The notes under the pieces were generated by a model, which was given only the letters and a program-made list of their open reading frames with translations, ran no database searches and was not told where the DNA came from. From Thiobacillus sp. (GTDB lineage: Bacteria; Pseudomonadota; Gammaproteobacteria; Burkholderiales; Thiobacillaceae), in NCBI GenBank assembly GCA_016124745.1, contig WGNC01000037.1, positions 1 through 64,000 on the forward strand: a stretch of 64,000 nucleotides of DNA, given 5' to 3'. Below, one piece after another: positions 1 to 8,200 of this stretch (positions within the stretch are counted from its first letter, which is position 1; every line of letters starts with the position of its first letter). A program made the translations under genes and the position numbers.

Positions 1-100
1 ACTTTGGCACGCAGATGCCGTCGCAGCGAGGATCCATCCAGTCTCTTCCTGGCTACCAACAGCGCCCCGTTGCCGGGGGGAGGCGTCCATACCATCTGAA

Positions 101-217
101 CAAGTCCTTCGACAGGCTCTGGACGAACGGCAACGTATTGGTTCCGTTCATGGTGAGCCTGTCGAACCATCGTGGTGAGCCCTTCGACCATGCTCAGGAG
201 AGCCTTGTCGAACCACA
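101..217. repeat. REP-like intergenic palindromic repeat, degenerate copy
   Basis: The stretch contains several alternating forms of a CTTCGACAGGCTC / GAGCCTGTCGAA unit with GAACGG-type ends. These are the building blocks of the cleaner palindrome at 2084-2136. The unit order is scrambled and arms are interrupted, so this looks like a decayed or rearranged copy. The short ORFs that cross it are translations of the repeat. No function is implied. Confidence 0.6.
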
Positions 218-268
218 CAGAAAACCAACTTGTTCAGGGATTCCTTAGCCAATCAGGCATCGCAAGAC

Positions 269-296
269 AAAAAAGGACTTGCGTCGCCGCAAGTCC
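269..296 (-). terminator. Rho-independent terminator of tRNA-Val
   Basis: On the minus strand a perfect 9-bp stem (GGACTTGCG/CGCAAGTCC) with a 4-nt loop is followed by six T residues. It lies 22 bases past the 3' CCA of the tRNA-Val gene, the expected place for its terminator. Confidence 0.85.
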
Positions 297-317
297 TGGA
301 CTCTTTGTGTTCGGGGA

Positions 318-392
318 TGGTGGGCAGTACAAGGTTCGAACTTGTGACCCCTGCCGTGTGAAGGCAGTGCTCTACCGCTGAGCTAACTGCCC
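318..392 (-). tRNA. tRNA-Val (anticodon CAC)
   Basis: The minus strand folds into a full cloverleaf. The 7-bp acceptor stem GGGCAGT/ACTGCCC is followed by discriminator A and an encoded CCA (318-320). The D arm begins GCTCAGCGG, the anticodon stem CTGCC/GGCAG holds the loop TTCACAC, and the T arm contains GTTCGAACC. The anticodon CAC reads GUG valine codons. A terminator follows directly. Confidence 0.93.
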
Positions 393-505
393 CCAAGGGC
401 TGTGCGGTACCGACAGCGGCGCGAATTAAACCACATCCGCCCGCCCGAGGTCAATTTCAGGGCGGTCTATCCGGTAAAATGGCGCCTTTTCCGTTTGGCC
501 CAGCC

Positions 506-1894
506 ATGATCCGCACCCGTTTCGCCCCCTCCCCCACTGGTTTTCTCCACATCGGCGGCGCGCGCACCGCGCTGTTTTCGTGGGCGTTCGCGCGTCATCA
601 TGGCGGCCAGTTCATCCTGCGCATCGAGGACACCGACATCGCACGCTCGACGCCGGAGGCGGTGCAGGCGATTCTCGACGGCATGGATTGGCTGGACCTG
701 AATCACGACGAAGGTCCGTTCTACCAGACCAAGCGCATCTATCGCTACAAGGAAGTGATCGAGCAGATGCTGGCCAACGGCCAGGCTTATCAATGCTATT
801 GCAGCCCGGAGGAGTTGGACGAGATGCGCGAGGCGCAGCGCGCCCGCGGCGAGAAACCGCGCTACGACGGCCGCTGGCGCCCCGAACCGGGCAAGACGCT
901 GCCGGTGCCGCCATCCGGCGTCGAGCCTGTGGTGCGCTTCAGGAATCCCACCACAGGGACAGTGTCGTGGAAGGATCTGGTGAAGGGCAGCATCGAGTTT
1001 TCCAATGCCGAACTCGACGACCTCATCATCGCGCGCGGCGATGGCACGCCGACCTACAACTTCTGTGTGGTGGTGGACGACTGGGACATGCAGATCAGCC
1101 ACGTGATCCGCGGCGACGACCACGTCAACAACACGCCGCGTCAGATCAATATCCTCAAGGCACTGGGCGCGACCGTGCCGCAGTACGCCCACCTGTCGAT
1201 GATCCTCGGTGACGACGGCACCAAGCTGTCGAAGCGTCACGGCGCGGTGTCGGTGATGCAGTATTTCGACGAAGGCTATCTGCCGGAAGCGGTCATCAAT
1301 TACCTGGCACGGCTCGGCTGGTCGCATGGCGACGCCGAACTCTTCAGTCGCGAGCAGTTCGTGCAGTGGTTCGACCTCGACCACATCACGCCGTCGGCCG
1401 CGCAGTTCAACACCGAAAAGCTGCGCTGGATCAACCAGCAGTACATCAAGGCGGCCGACAACGCGCGGCTGGCCGGCCTCGCCCGCCCTTTCCTCGTCCG
1501 CAACGGCGCCAACCCGGACGACGGTCCCGATCTGGCGGCAGTCTGCGCGCTGGTGAAGGAGCGTGCATCCACTATCGAAGAGCTGGCGGATGCCGCCACG
1601 CTGTTCTACCGCACCCTGCACCCCACACCCGAGTTGTTGGTGCAGCACGTCACCCCAGAGGTATTGCCCGCGCTGGCCGACCTGGCTGGCCGTCTGGAAG
1701 CCGTGACCTGGGAACGCAGCGCCATCAGCAGCGCATTCAAGGAAACGCTCGCGGCACATGGTCTCAAGATGCCCAAGCTGGCAATGCCGGTACGCGTGCT
1801 GGTGACCGGCGAGCCGCAGACGCCGGCGATCGACGCCACGCTGGAACTGATCGGCCGGGACAAGGTGGTTTCACGCCTGAAAACGGTATTGTAG
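506..1894 (+). CDS. gltX: Glutamyl-tRNA synthetase
   Basis: Class I aminoacyl-tRNA synthetase that charges tRNA-Glu with glutamate in the cytoplasm. From the ATG at 506 the protein has 462 residues, normal for bacterial GltX. The HIGH-type signature appears as HIGG at residues 15-18 after the family start [12 protein letters not shown]. The KMSKS-type loop is KLSKR near residue 240. The C-terminal anticodon-binding region is complete. An in-frame ATG at 479 would add nine residues without homology, so 506 is preferred although no clear Shine-Dalgarno precedes it. The gene sits between two tRNA genes, neither of them tRNA-Glu. Confidence 0.95.
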   Translation: MIRTRFAPSPTGFLHIGGARTALFSWAFARHHGGQFILRIEDTDIARSTPEAVQAILDGMDWLDLNHDEGPFYQTKRIYRYKEVIEQMLANGQAYQCYCSPEELDEMREAQRARGEKPRYDGRWRPEPGKTLPVPPSGVEPVVRFRNPTTGTVSWKDLVKGSIEFSNAELDDLIIARGDGTPTYNFCVVVDDWDMQISHVIRGDDHVNNTPRQINILKALGATVPQYAHLSMILGDDGTKLSKRHGAVSVMQYFDEGYLPEAVINYLARLGWSHGDAELFSREQFVQWFDLDHITPSAAQFNTEKLRWINQQYIKAADNARLAGLARPFLVRNGANPDDGPDLAAVCALVKERASTIEELADAATLFYRTLHPTPELLVQHVTPEVLPALADLAGRLEAVTWERSAISSAFKETLAAHGLKMPKLAMPVRVLVTGEPQTPAIDATLELIGRDKVVSRLKTVL

Positions 1895-1920
1895 GCCGCC
1901 ACACGAGCGGGGCTTTCCGC

Positions 1921-1926
1921 TATAAT
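1921..1926 (+). promoter_or_regulatory. -10 element of the tRNA-Thr promoter
   Basis: A perfect TATAAT lies 14 bases before the mature tRNA-Thr 5' end, within a GC-rich gap after gltX. A convincing -35 element at 16-18 bp was not found, so only the -10 hexamer is claimed. Confidence 0.55.
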
Positions 1927-1940
1927 GCGCGCTGTTTTTC

Positions 1941-2016
1941 GCCGCTGTAGCTCAGTTGGTAGAGCAGCGCATTCGTAATGCGAAGGTCGCCAGTTCGATT
2001 CCGGCCAGCGGCACCA
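1941..2016 (+). tRNA. tRNA-Thr (anticodon CGT)
   Basis: A complete 76-nt cloverleaf with CCA encoded (2014-2016). The acceptor stem GCCGCTG pairs with CAGCGGC. The D arm is GCTCAGTTGGTAGAGC, and the anticodon arm CGCATTCGTAATGCG matches the well-known bacterial threonine tRNA with anticodon CGT. The T arm contains GTTCGATTCC. It is followed at once by a strong terminator. Confidence 0.95.
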
Positions 2017-2022
2017 CAAACC

Positions 2023-2053
2023 AAAACGCCGCTTGATAGCGGCGTTTTCTTTT
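2023..2053 (+). terminator. Rho-independent terminator after tRNA-Thr
   Basis: A 10-bp stem (AAAACGCCGC / GCGGCGTTTT) with a 6-nt loop ends in a T-rich tract. It begins seven bases after the tRNA CCA end. Confidence 0.88.
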
Positions 2054-2165
2054 GTTGATCCGGCACGAATTAAACATGAGTACCGTTCGCCCTGAGCCCG
2101 TCGAAGGGCTGTGCTTCGACAGGCTCAGCACGAACGAACTCGCGAATAAATCTGGCCGGATCAAC
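2054..2165. repeat. Palindromic element: REP core inside 11-bp inverted ends
   Basis: Two nested inverted repeats are visible. The outer arms GTTGATCCGGC (2054-2064) and GCCGGATCAAC (2155-2165) are perfect. The inner arms at 2084-2106 and 2114-2136 match at 20 of 23 positions and belong to the common CTGAGCC.GTCGAAG intergenic palindrome. The outer TTGATCCGG also forms the tips of the IS630 element at 43218-44347, which may be coincidence or may mark a non-autonomous derivative. No TA duplication flanks this copy. Confidence 0.6.
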
Positions 2166-2191
2166 AGTCTCGCTCCGGATCAATAGTCTCG

Positions 2192-5100
2192 CTAGTGGAC
2201 CGTCTCGGAGAGCAGCCTTTCGATGCGATAAGGCTTGTGGATGGAGTAGCCCTGCGCGTAGTCGACGCCGATTTCCCGCAGGGCTTCCAGGATCATGGGA
2301 GATTCCACGTATTCCGCCACGGTGATCAGCCCCAGCGAGTGGCCGATGTCGTTCATCGACTTGACCATCGCATAGTCGCCCGGGTTCTTCAGCATGTCCT
2401 TAACGAAACTGCCGTCGATCTTGAGTGCATCGGTCAGCAGGTTTTTCAGGTGCGCGTACGAAGTGAAGCCGCTGCCAAAATCGTCGAGCGAGAACTTGCA
2501 GCCGAAGCGGCGAATTTCCCGGATGAAATCCTGTGCCGCGCCATAGCCCTGGATGGCGGCGGTCTCGGTGATCTCGAACGTGATCTTGCTGGTGGGAAAA
2601 CCAATGCTCGGCAGGACCCGCTGCAAATAGGCCATCACCTCGGGGTTGCTGAGGGAAGTGGCCGAGAGGTTGATGGCAAATCCGCCGACGGACGCGAAAT
2701 ACGCCGGGTTGTCCTTGATCCAGTCAAACACCTTCTGCATCACCCAGATGTCCACTTCGTGCGCACGCTGAAGGTTCTCGACCGCCGGGATAAATTGCAT
2801 CGGCTGGATGGCCACTCCGTCCTCGCCTTCGATTCCCAGCAGGATTTCGTAATAGGGCAGCAGCATCGTACCGGCGCTGATGGGCATCACCTGCTGGCAG
2901 CGCAGATGCAGCCCGGTGCCTTTGAGGAAGGAATCGATGCGTCCAGCCAGGTCCATGAGTGATTCCTGGGTCTGCAGCTGGGGGCTGGACTGTTCGTAGA
3001 TCTGCATCCGGTTGCGGCCCTGCGCCTTGGCCGTGATGCAGGCAGAGTCGGCGTGCCGGATCGCCTCGGCGGTGCCACTCTGGGCTGGCGCGAACTCGGT
3101 GATGCCGATATTCAGGCCAATGCTGTAGCTGTGTTGCTCATGCTGGAAGTGGAAGTCCTTGACCTGGTTGAGCAGACTGTCGACGACATTGCATCCGTTT
3201 TCGCGATTGCAATCGGGCAGCAGCAGCGCCAGCGTGTCGTCCCGGAACGAAGCCAGGGCAGCATCCGGTCCGATGATCGCCTGCACCTCGGTGGCCAGGC
3301 TTTTTGCAAGCATCTCCACCGCTTCGACACCGCAGTTGTTGTAGATCATGCGGAACTGGTCGAACTCGATGATGGCGAGCGCGTGCGTCCTGCCTTTCTG
3401 ATCCGGCAGCGTCAGTTGATTCAGCCGTTGCATGAATCCCTTGCGGTTGAGCAGGCCCGTCAGCGGGTCGTGCATGACCTGGTGGATCAGGCTCTGATAG
3501 GTCTCGTCGAACAGGGCATACTCGGAACGCTCGATGAGCGGAAGATCCAGATCCTTGCCCGGTTTGGCGAGGTCGCTGCGGATTTTCTTCGAAAGCTCGG
3601 CCAGCGTGAGTTCCTGCTTGTCGGTGGCGGAGCGGTTGGCAAACGTGCAACTGCAAGGTGGCTGGCTGATCCAGATGAGTTGCATCGGAACCACGCCGCC
3701 GTCCAGGCTGAAATTCCACCATTCGCCCACGCGCAGACGATCCACCAGCTGTCGGTGCGAGATCGCGGCTTCCGATCCCTCGTCCTTTTGCTTGGCGAGT
3801 TTGCCTGGCGGCACAAGAATCATGACGCTGTCTTTGGTGGGAGACGCCGGGCCGGCAACCAGACTGTCTCGCAGCTCGTCCAGGAATACCGACAGCAGGT
3901 TGGTGTCGACGTTGACCGTCGACAGCGCCCGCTCGATCTCGCCGATCAGTTGATGGGATTCTGCGTCGGGGCGGGGCGTGTCCGCCTGCGCGGGATCAAG
4001 CAGGGCAGACAACCGCTCCAGCACTTCAAGCCCGGCATCCCATGCTTCGCCCTGCGTTCCCTGGCGCAGTTCCAGCAGGACGAGATACTGGCGCCACCCC
4101 GCATCCAGCAGTCGCAGCAGCATGGCGGGCACCTCGCGCCCGGCCAGGCGCTGTTCAAGTGCCAGGTTGACCCGGACCCGGGCCGAACGGATGCGCTCCT
4201 TGCCCTCGCTGGCCTCCTGCAGTCGCGCTACCCGTGCTCGGCGGATTTGCAGGATGGGCAGCAGCACCTTTTCCAGATTGTCGCGAACCAGTTCGAAGAT
4301 GCCCGGATCTGCGTCTGCACGGCTGCAGACGCGATCCACCAGCAGATAAAGGAAACGTTGCAGCTTGGCGTCGAAGAATCTGCCCTTGTCATCCGCTGCC
4401 ACGGCGAATTGCTCGATGAGGTTGAGCACCTGGCGGGCGGGATGTTCAGGCGAGTTGGGAAAATTCGTGTCCTGCAGCGCCAGTTTGAGCAAGGGACGCT
4501 CCAGCCGCTTTACCAGCGACTCGAGGTCCGAACTGGGCACGAAGTCCGAGCGCGCCCGCGCGAACAGGCCTGTGGTTGCATCGAGAATCTGGCGCTGGCT
4601 CGACCCGAGTCGCCTCGCATTACCTCCCATCGACGCGATGTGCTCATCGACCAGTTTGCTGATCGGCGGCAACGACGGTTGTCCAGGTGCAGTCAGGCCT
4701 GTCAGCGGCAACCCGTCCAGCGCTTGCAGGAGTTCAGGCAGGCTGACCTCCGACGGTATGGCCTCCACTCCGCTCTGTGGGACCGGAGCCCGCTGAGCCG
4801 TCGCAGCGTGTCCGACCAGTTGGCGGGTGGCCTGTTGCAGACGATCCACCACCTGCAGGACTTCCGGTCGCACGGCGAACTGCCCGGGGATAGCACTTCC
4901 CGGACTACGGGGACGCGGCGAAGATGGTGTCGCAACGCCGCCGAGAGGGCCGTGCCGCGATGCGCTCAGACTGGCCAGGATGCGGTCCAGGCTGTAATCG
5001 GCACTCCCCGGGGTTTGCATGACGCCGGCCTGATCCGCCTGGTAGTGCTGATTCAGCGTATCGGCCAGTTGCGCCAGATCCGATTGGGAGCCACCGTTTT

Positions 5101-6181
5101 CGCCACGCTCGACTTCGGCCGAGTCGGGGCTTGCCGGCATCGGCTGCGCCCACGCCTTGCCGTCTGCCGGTTTGGCGGGCCCGACGGGCTGCAGCGAAGC
5201 CAGCACCTCGTTGAGTTGCTTGTAGAGTTCGGGCGCATGGCTCGATACGGCCTGGCCCAGCGTCTTGTAGAGCACCGACCGCATGGGGTTGGAGAAATCC
5301 AGCACCTGGATGGCAACCTGGAAGGTGCGGCCGATCACTTCGGGGCCGAAGGGATTGTTCTTACGATCGATCGGCATACCGGCCAGCCGGCTGTAGCGCT
5401 TCTCGAACTCGTCGAGTGGAAGGGCAATGTCTGCCTCGATCTGCTTGACGACGATCGACAAACTCAGCCAGTCTTCGAATTCCGTTTCGTCGACCAGGCT
5501 GAGATTATCCATCGACGGCATTTCGCTGGATGATTCCTTGACCGCTCCGACATTCTGAATGCGGTCCCGAATGGCGTTGAAAAAATCTTCCTCGATCCGG
5601 CTGCGGCGCTGAATCAGTTCCTGCGCGCCATATTCATAGCGGGAACGCTCCAGGAAGCTCAGTTCATCGTAGCTCGCCTGCCCCAGACGCTCCTCGGCCC
5701 GCTTGAAAAAATCCTGCATCACCACATCGAGAAAATTGCGGAACAGGCTGGTGCATTCCTGCTGCAATGCCTGGGTCCGCTGCAGGCTGAGTCCGGATGA
5801 CGAATGTGGAGATGCCGGCCGGGCGTTCTGGACGGTCGCCTTGCGCAAGGCCTGCAAGGCCCAATCCGGCATGGCGGCAACGTAGACCCCCATCCCGCTG
5901 GGCGAAACATGCATGACCTGGCCGTTGAGCTTGCGCCTGCCTGCAGATGTTCCACTGTCGAACTCGACCTCTACGGTCGAGTCCACCAGGACGGCAACAT
6001 TGGGTGCGTCCTCTCGCAGAAAGGCCACGTAAAGCCCGGTCTGGCAAAAATCACGGATCTCCGACGGAATCGCCCTGCCTTCGGCAAAGCGGATATACAC
6101 GGCTTGCGAAGTTGCCTGCCGCGCATAACGCCGTAGCTCGTTGCTGCCTGGTACGCTGGTCGGAAATGCGGGATATGCCAT
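2192..6181 (-). CDS. DUF1631-type protein with C-terminal GGDEF and EAL domains
   Basis: A 1329-residue protein predicted to act in cyclic-di-GMP signalling. The N-terminal ~130 residues look like a PilZ-type beta region, followed by a long helical DUF1631-like part to about residue 870. A GGDEF domain starts near residue 905 (DPLTGLLNRKGF), but its signature reads SFRDDTLALLLP instead of GGDEF, so cyclase activity is unlikely. The EAL domain from about 1105 has EILLG in place of EALLR. It keeps the other metal and catalytic residues: NLS, ITE, DDFGSG near 1232, LKIDG, VAEYVE and AQGY. It may be a phosphodiesterase or a receptor. No signal peptide or membrane segment is seen. The gene is monocistronic and its stop lies in a 19-bp tandem duplication. 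Confidence 0.85.
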   Translation of the reverse strand: MAYPAFPTSVPGSNELRRYARQATSQAVYIRFAEGRAIPSEIRDFCQTGLYVAFLREDAPNVAVLVDSTVEVEFDSGTSAGRRKLNGQVMHVSPSGMGVYVAAMPDWALQALRKATVQNARPASPHSSSGLSLQRTQALQQECTSLFRNFLDVVMQDFFKRAEERLGQASYDELSFLERSRYEYGAQELIQRRSRIEEDFFNAIRDRIQNVGAVKESSSEMPSMDNLSLVDETEFEDWLSLSIVVKQIEADIALPLDEFEKRYSRLAGMPIDRKNNPFGPEVIGRTFQVAIQVLDFSNPMRSVLYKTLGQAVSSHAPELYKQLNEVLASLQPVGPAKPADGKAWAQPMPASPDSAEVERGENGGSQSDLAQLADTLNQHYQADQAGVMQTPGSADYSLDRILASLSASRHGPLGGVATPSSPRPRSPGSAIPGQFAVRPEVLQVVDRLQQATRQLVGHAATAQRAPVPQSGVEAIPSEVSLPELLQALDGLPLTGLTAPGQPSLPPISKLVDEHIASMGGNARRLGSSQRQILDATTGLFARARSDFVPSSDLESLVKRLERPLLKLALQDTNFPNSPEHPARQVLNLIEQFAVAADDKGRFFDAKLQRFLYLLVDRVCSRADADPGIFELVRDNLEKVLLPILQIRRARVARLQEASEGKERIRSARVRVNLALEQRLAGREVPAMLLRLLDAGWRQYLVLLELRQGTQGEAWDAGLEVLERLSALLDPAQADTPRPDAESHQLIGEIERALSTVNVDTNLLSVFLDELRDSLVAGPASPTKDSVMILVPPGKLAKQKDEGSEAAISHRQLVDRLRVGEWWNFSLDGGVVPMQLIWISQPPCSCTFANRSATDKQELTLAELSKKIRSDLAKPGKDLDLPLIERSEYALFDETYQSLIHQVMHDPLTGLLNRKGFMQRLNQLTLPDQKGRTHALAIIEFDQFRMIYNNCGVEAVEMLAKSLATEVQAIIGPDAALASFRDDTLALLLPDCNRENGCNVVDSLLNQVKDFHFQHEQHSYSIGLNIGITEFAPAQSGTAEAIRHADSACITAKAQGRNRMQIYEQSSPQLQTQESLMDLAGRIDSFLKGTGLHLRCQQVMPISAGTMLLPYYEILLGIEGEDGVAIQPMQFIPAVENLQRAHEVDIWVMQKVFDWIKDNPAYFASVGGFAINLSATSLSNPEVMAYLQRVLPSIGFPTSKITFEITETAAIQGYGAAQDFIREIRRFGCKFSLDDFGSGFTSYAHLKNLLTDALKIDGSFVKDMLKNPGDYAMVKSMNDIGHSLGLITVAEYVESPMILEALREIGVDYAQGYSIHKPYRIERLLSETVH

Positions 6182-6678
6182 TTTCTTCGGGTCAGAAACT
6201 GCCGCTACTTAGTCATGGCTTGCATCAGGAATCAATGACATACCGCAATTACCCGCATCAAACATCTGGTTATCAACAAACATCTTGGCCACAATCGATC
6301 CCCTGGGTGTAAGGCATGGGCACTGGCTCGGGATGCATGACTTGCTTGAAAACGGATATTTGGCTAATTGCTTTAGCCCGCATGCCCCGCAACAGGCGAG
6401 AAATCCGCAGACAACAGATCCATTTGTGTCCTTATTGGGCTGGGGGGCAACGATTAAGCTTGCTGGACGAGCGGACGCCCGACTGTGCCGATTGGGTTGG
6501 AATGCCCGCAACTCATGGCATGACGGCACTTGGCCCCTCCGACCACCCTGCCAGCGACAATCCGGGTTACGTGTCCCGGCCAGAGAAGAAAGCTTGGCCG
6601 CCATATAAGAATGGACTTTCGCTGTTTGGCGCATAGCGCGGGCAGGCGTTAACCCTGTTCAGGTATTGCAACTTCCAT
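6182..6678. other. Intergenic region without a supported gene
   Basis: About 500 bases between the c-di-GMP gene and the end of the arsenic operon. ORFs of about 100-140 codons exist on both strands, but none shows a recognisable family, a good ribosome binding site or strand-consistent codon use. No tRNA, repeat or clear terminator was found. It may hold the c-di-GMP gene's promoter. Confidence 0.5.
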
Positions 6679-6912
6679 TCAGGCCAACCAGCCTTCGATC
6701 TTCTTGCGATCGGGCACCCCGCCCATGTGCACCACCTTGCCATCGACCACCACGCCCGGTGTGGACATCACGCCGTAGCCGAGTATGGCCGCCATGTCCT
6801 CGACCTTTTCCAGCTTGATGGCGAGCCCCTTGGCCTGTGCCGCCTCTTCGATGAGTTTCAACGTCGTCCTGCAGTTGGCACAGCCGGAGCCTAGAACCTT
6901 GATGTCTTTCAC
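6679..6912 (-). CDS. Small thioredoxin-family (redox-active disulfide) protein
   Basis: A 77-residue thioredoxin-fold protein of the type annotated as redox-active disulfide protein 2. It starts VKDIKVLGSGCANCRTT, giving a CANC dithiol near residues 11-14. The cis-proline loop follows at STPGVVVDG. The GTG at 6912 is chosen because AAGGAG stands eight bases upstream; the longer open frame to 7248 lacks homology. It is the last gene of the arsenic operon. Inference: it could recycle the disulfide formed in the two thioredoxin-coupled arsenate reductases upstream, or exchange thiols with the neighbouring AhpD-like protein. Confidence 0.82.
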   Translation of the reverse strand: MKDIKVLGSGCANCRTTLKLIEEAAQAKGLAIKLEKVEDMAAILGYGVMSTPGVVVDGKVVHMGGVPDRKKIEGWLA

Positions 6913-6929
6913 TCGAATACTCCTTGTTT

Positions 6930-7241
6930 TCAGCAGCAGGACTTGCCGGAGGGCGTGGGCGTGCAGCAGGCCGCGCCCATTTCCACGACGCCGATCCTGG
7001 CTAACGGATCGGCGGGCTTGCTGCAAACTGCATAGGCCTCGTCGAAACTGGCGTCTAGGTTCTGTGCTGCTTCGTTGCGGATATGCCGGGCAATTTCGAT
7101 GACGGCGTCGATTTGATCCTTGCTGACGCCGTAGTCCCGCAGCCGGTCGACCTGGCACAAACCCTGTTTCGGGTGGTTTGCGGCGATATTGGCCGCCAGG
7201 GAAACCAGGGCGACGATGGATGGGTGCAATTCTGCGCTCAT
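6930..7241 (-). CDS. AhpD/carboxymuconolactone decarboxylase-like small protein
   Basis: 103 residues, helical, with a single Cys at GLCQVD and a following ARHIRNEA helix, resembling the alkylhydroperoxidase-D/carboxymuconolactone decarboxylase fold. The usual CxxC of AhpD is absent. The C-terminus carries two vicinal cysteine pairs (ACCTP and KSCC), suited to binding a soft metal or trivalent arsenic. Its ATG overlaps the TGA of the permease gene (ATGA), so the two are translationally coupled. The role is unproven; the operon context points to arsenic thiol chemistry. Confidence 0.7.
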   Translation of the reverse strand: MSAELHPSIVALVSLAANIAANHPKQGLCQVDRLRDYGVSKDQIDAVIEIARHIRNEAAQNLDASFDEAYAVCSKPADPLARIGVVEMGAACCTPTPSGKSCC

Positions 7242-8200
7242 AAAACACCTCTCAGGAAATTGAACAACAGGCCAACGGTGACAAACGCGATGGCCAGATA
7301 AGCGGCGAACAACGCCAGCAAGGGCACTTTCACGACCTTCTTCAGGATGATCATTTCCGGAAGCGACAAGGCCGTCACCGCCATCATGAAAGCCAGCACG
7401 GTACCGATGGGAACGCCCTTGCCGAGCAGCACCTCGGCGATCGGGATGATGCCGACCGCATCCGAATACAGCGGCACGCCCACCAGCACGGCACCAAGCA
7501 CCGACAGCAGCCCGCCGTCGCCGGCGATGCGGGCGACGAAATCCGCCGGCACGAAGCCGTGGATCAATGCGCCGACACCGACGCCGATCAGTATGTACTT
7601 CCAGATACGGCCGACGATTTCCCTGACCTGGCTGACGGCATAGTCATGGCGGGCGCGCAGGGACTTGTCTTCCTCGACCTGCGCGGTTTCCCCCATGCGG
7701 ATTTTCCAGACATAGTCCTCGACCCAGCGCTCGGGCCTGAACCGCTCCAGCACGAAGCCACCGATCAGCGCCACGCCAAGACCGGTGAACACATACAGCA
7801 CGGTGAATTTCCAGCCGATGACCGACGTCAGCACCACCACCGCCACTTCGTTGACCATCGGACTGGCGATCAGGAAGGACAGCGTCACGCCGAGCGGGAT
7901 GCCGGCTTCGACGAAGCCGATGAACAGCGGAATCGACGAGCACGAGCAAAACGGTGTCACCGCACCCAGGCCCACCGCCATGAAGCGGCTCTGCAGATTG
8001 CCACGGTCGCGGATGAATTCGCGCACTTTCTCGGGCTTCAGCAGCGCGCGCAGCAGGCCCATGCCGTAGATCACCAGCGTCAGCAGCACCAGGATTTTCG
8101 TCACGTCCATGACGAAGAAATGCAGGGCCGCACCGAGCCGGGACCCGGGCGCAAGGCCTGCCAGGTCGAAGATCAGCAGGCTGGCGAGCGCGTCGAACAC
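7238..8200 (-). CDS. ArsP-like permease (DUF318/UPF0718)
   Basis: A 320-residue polytopic inner-membrane protein with about eight hydrophobic segments and the family hallmark TPFCSCSSIPLF near residue 80, followed by ASPMVNE. Relatives include ArsP, which exports trivalent methylated or aromatic arsenicals; others carry different metals. The GTG start at 8200 shares a base with the TAG of the preceding gene. The presence of arsI, a C-As lyase gene, in the same operon favours an organoarsenical substrate. The symbol arsP is withheld because substrate assignment in this family is not certain. Confidence 0.8.
   Translation of the reverse strand: MFDALASLLIFDLAGLAPGSRLGAALHFFVMDVTKILVLLTLVIYGMGLLRALLKPEKVREFIRDRGNLQSRFMAVGLGAVTPFCSCSSIPLFIGFVEAGIPLGVTLSFLIASPMVNEVAVVVLTSVIGWKFTVLYVFTGLGVALIGGFVLERFRPERWVEDYVWKIRMGETAQVEEDKSLRARHDYAVSQVREIVGRIWKYILIGVGVGALIHGFVPADFVARIAGDGGLLSVLGAVLVGVPLYSDAVGIIPIAEVLLGKGVPIGTVLAFMMAVTALSLPEMIILKKVVKVPLLALFAAYLAIAFVTVGLLFNFLRGVL

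Noticed and set aside
3053..5533. 826-codon plus-strand frame
   Set aside because: It is exactly antisense to the DUF1631/GGDEF/EAL gene, has no recognisable domain and follows from GC-rich third positions of the real gene.
6209..6636. ORFs of 106-141 codons on both strands
   Set aside because: No homology recognised, no ribosome site, and the two strands compete; treated as non-coding.
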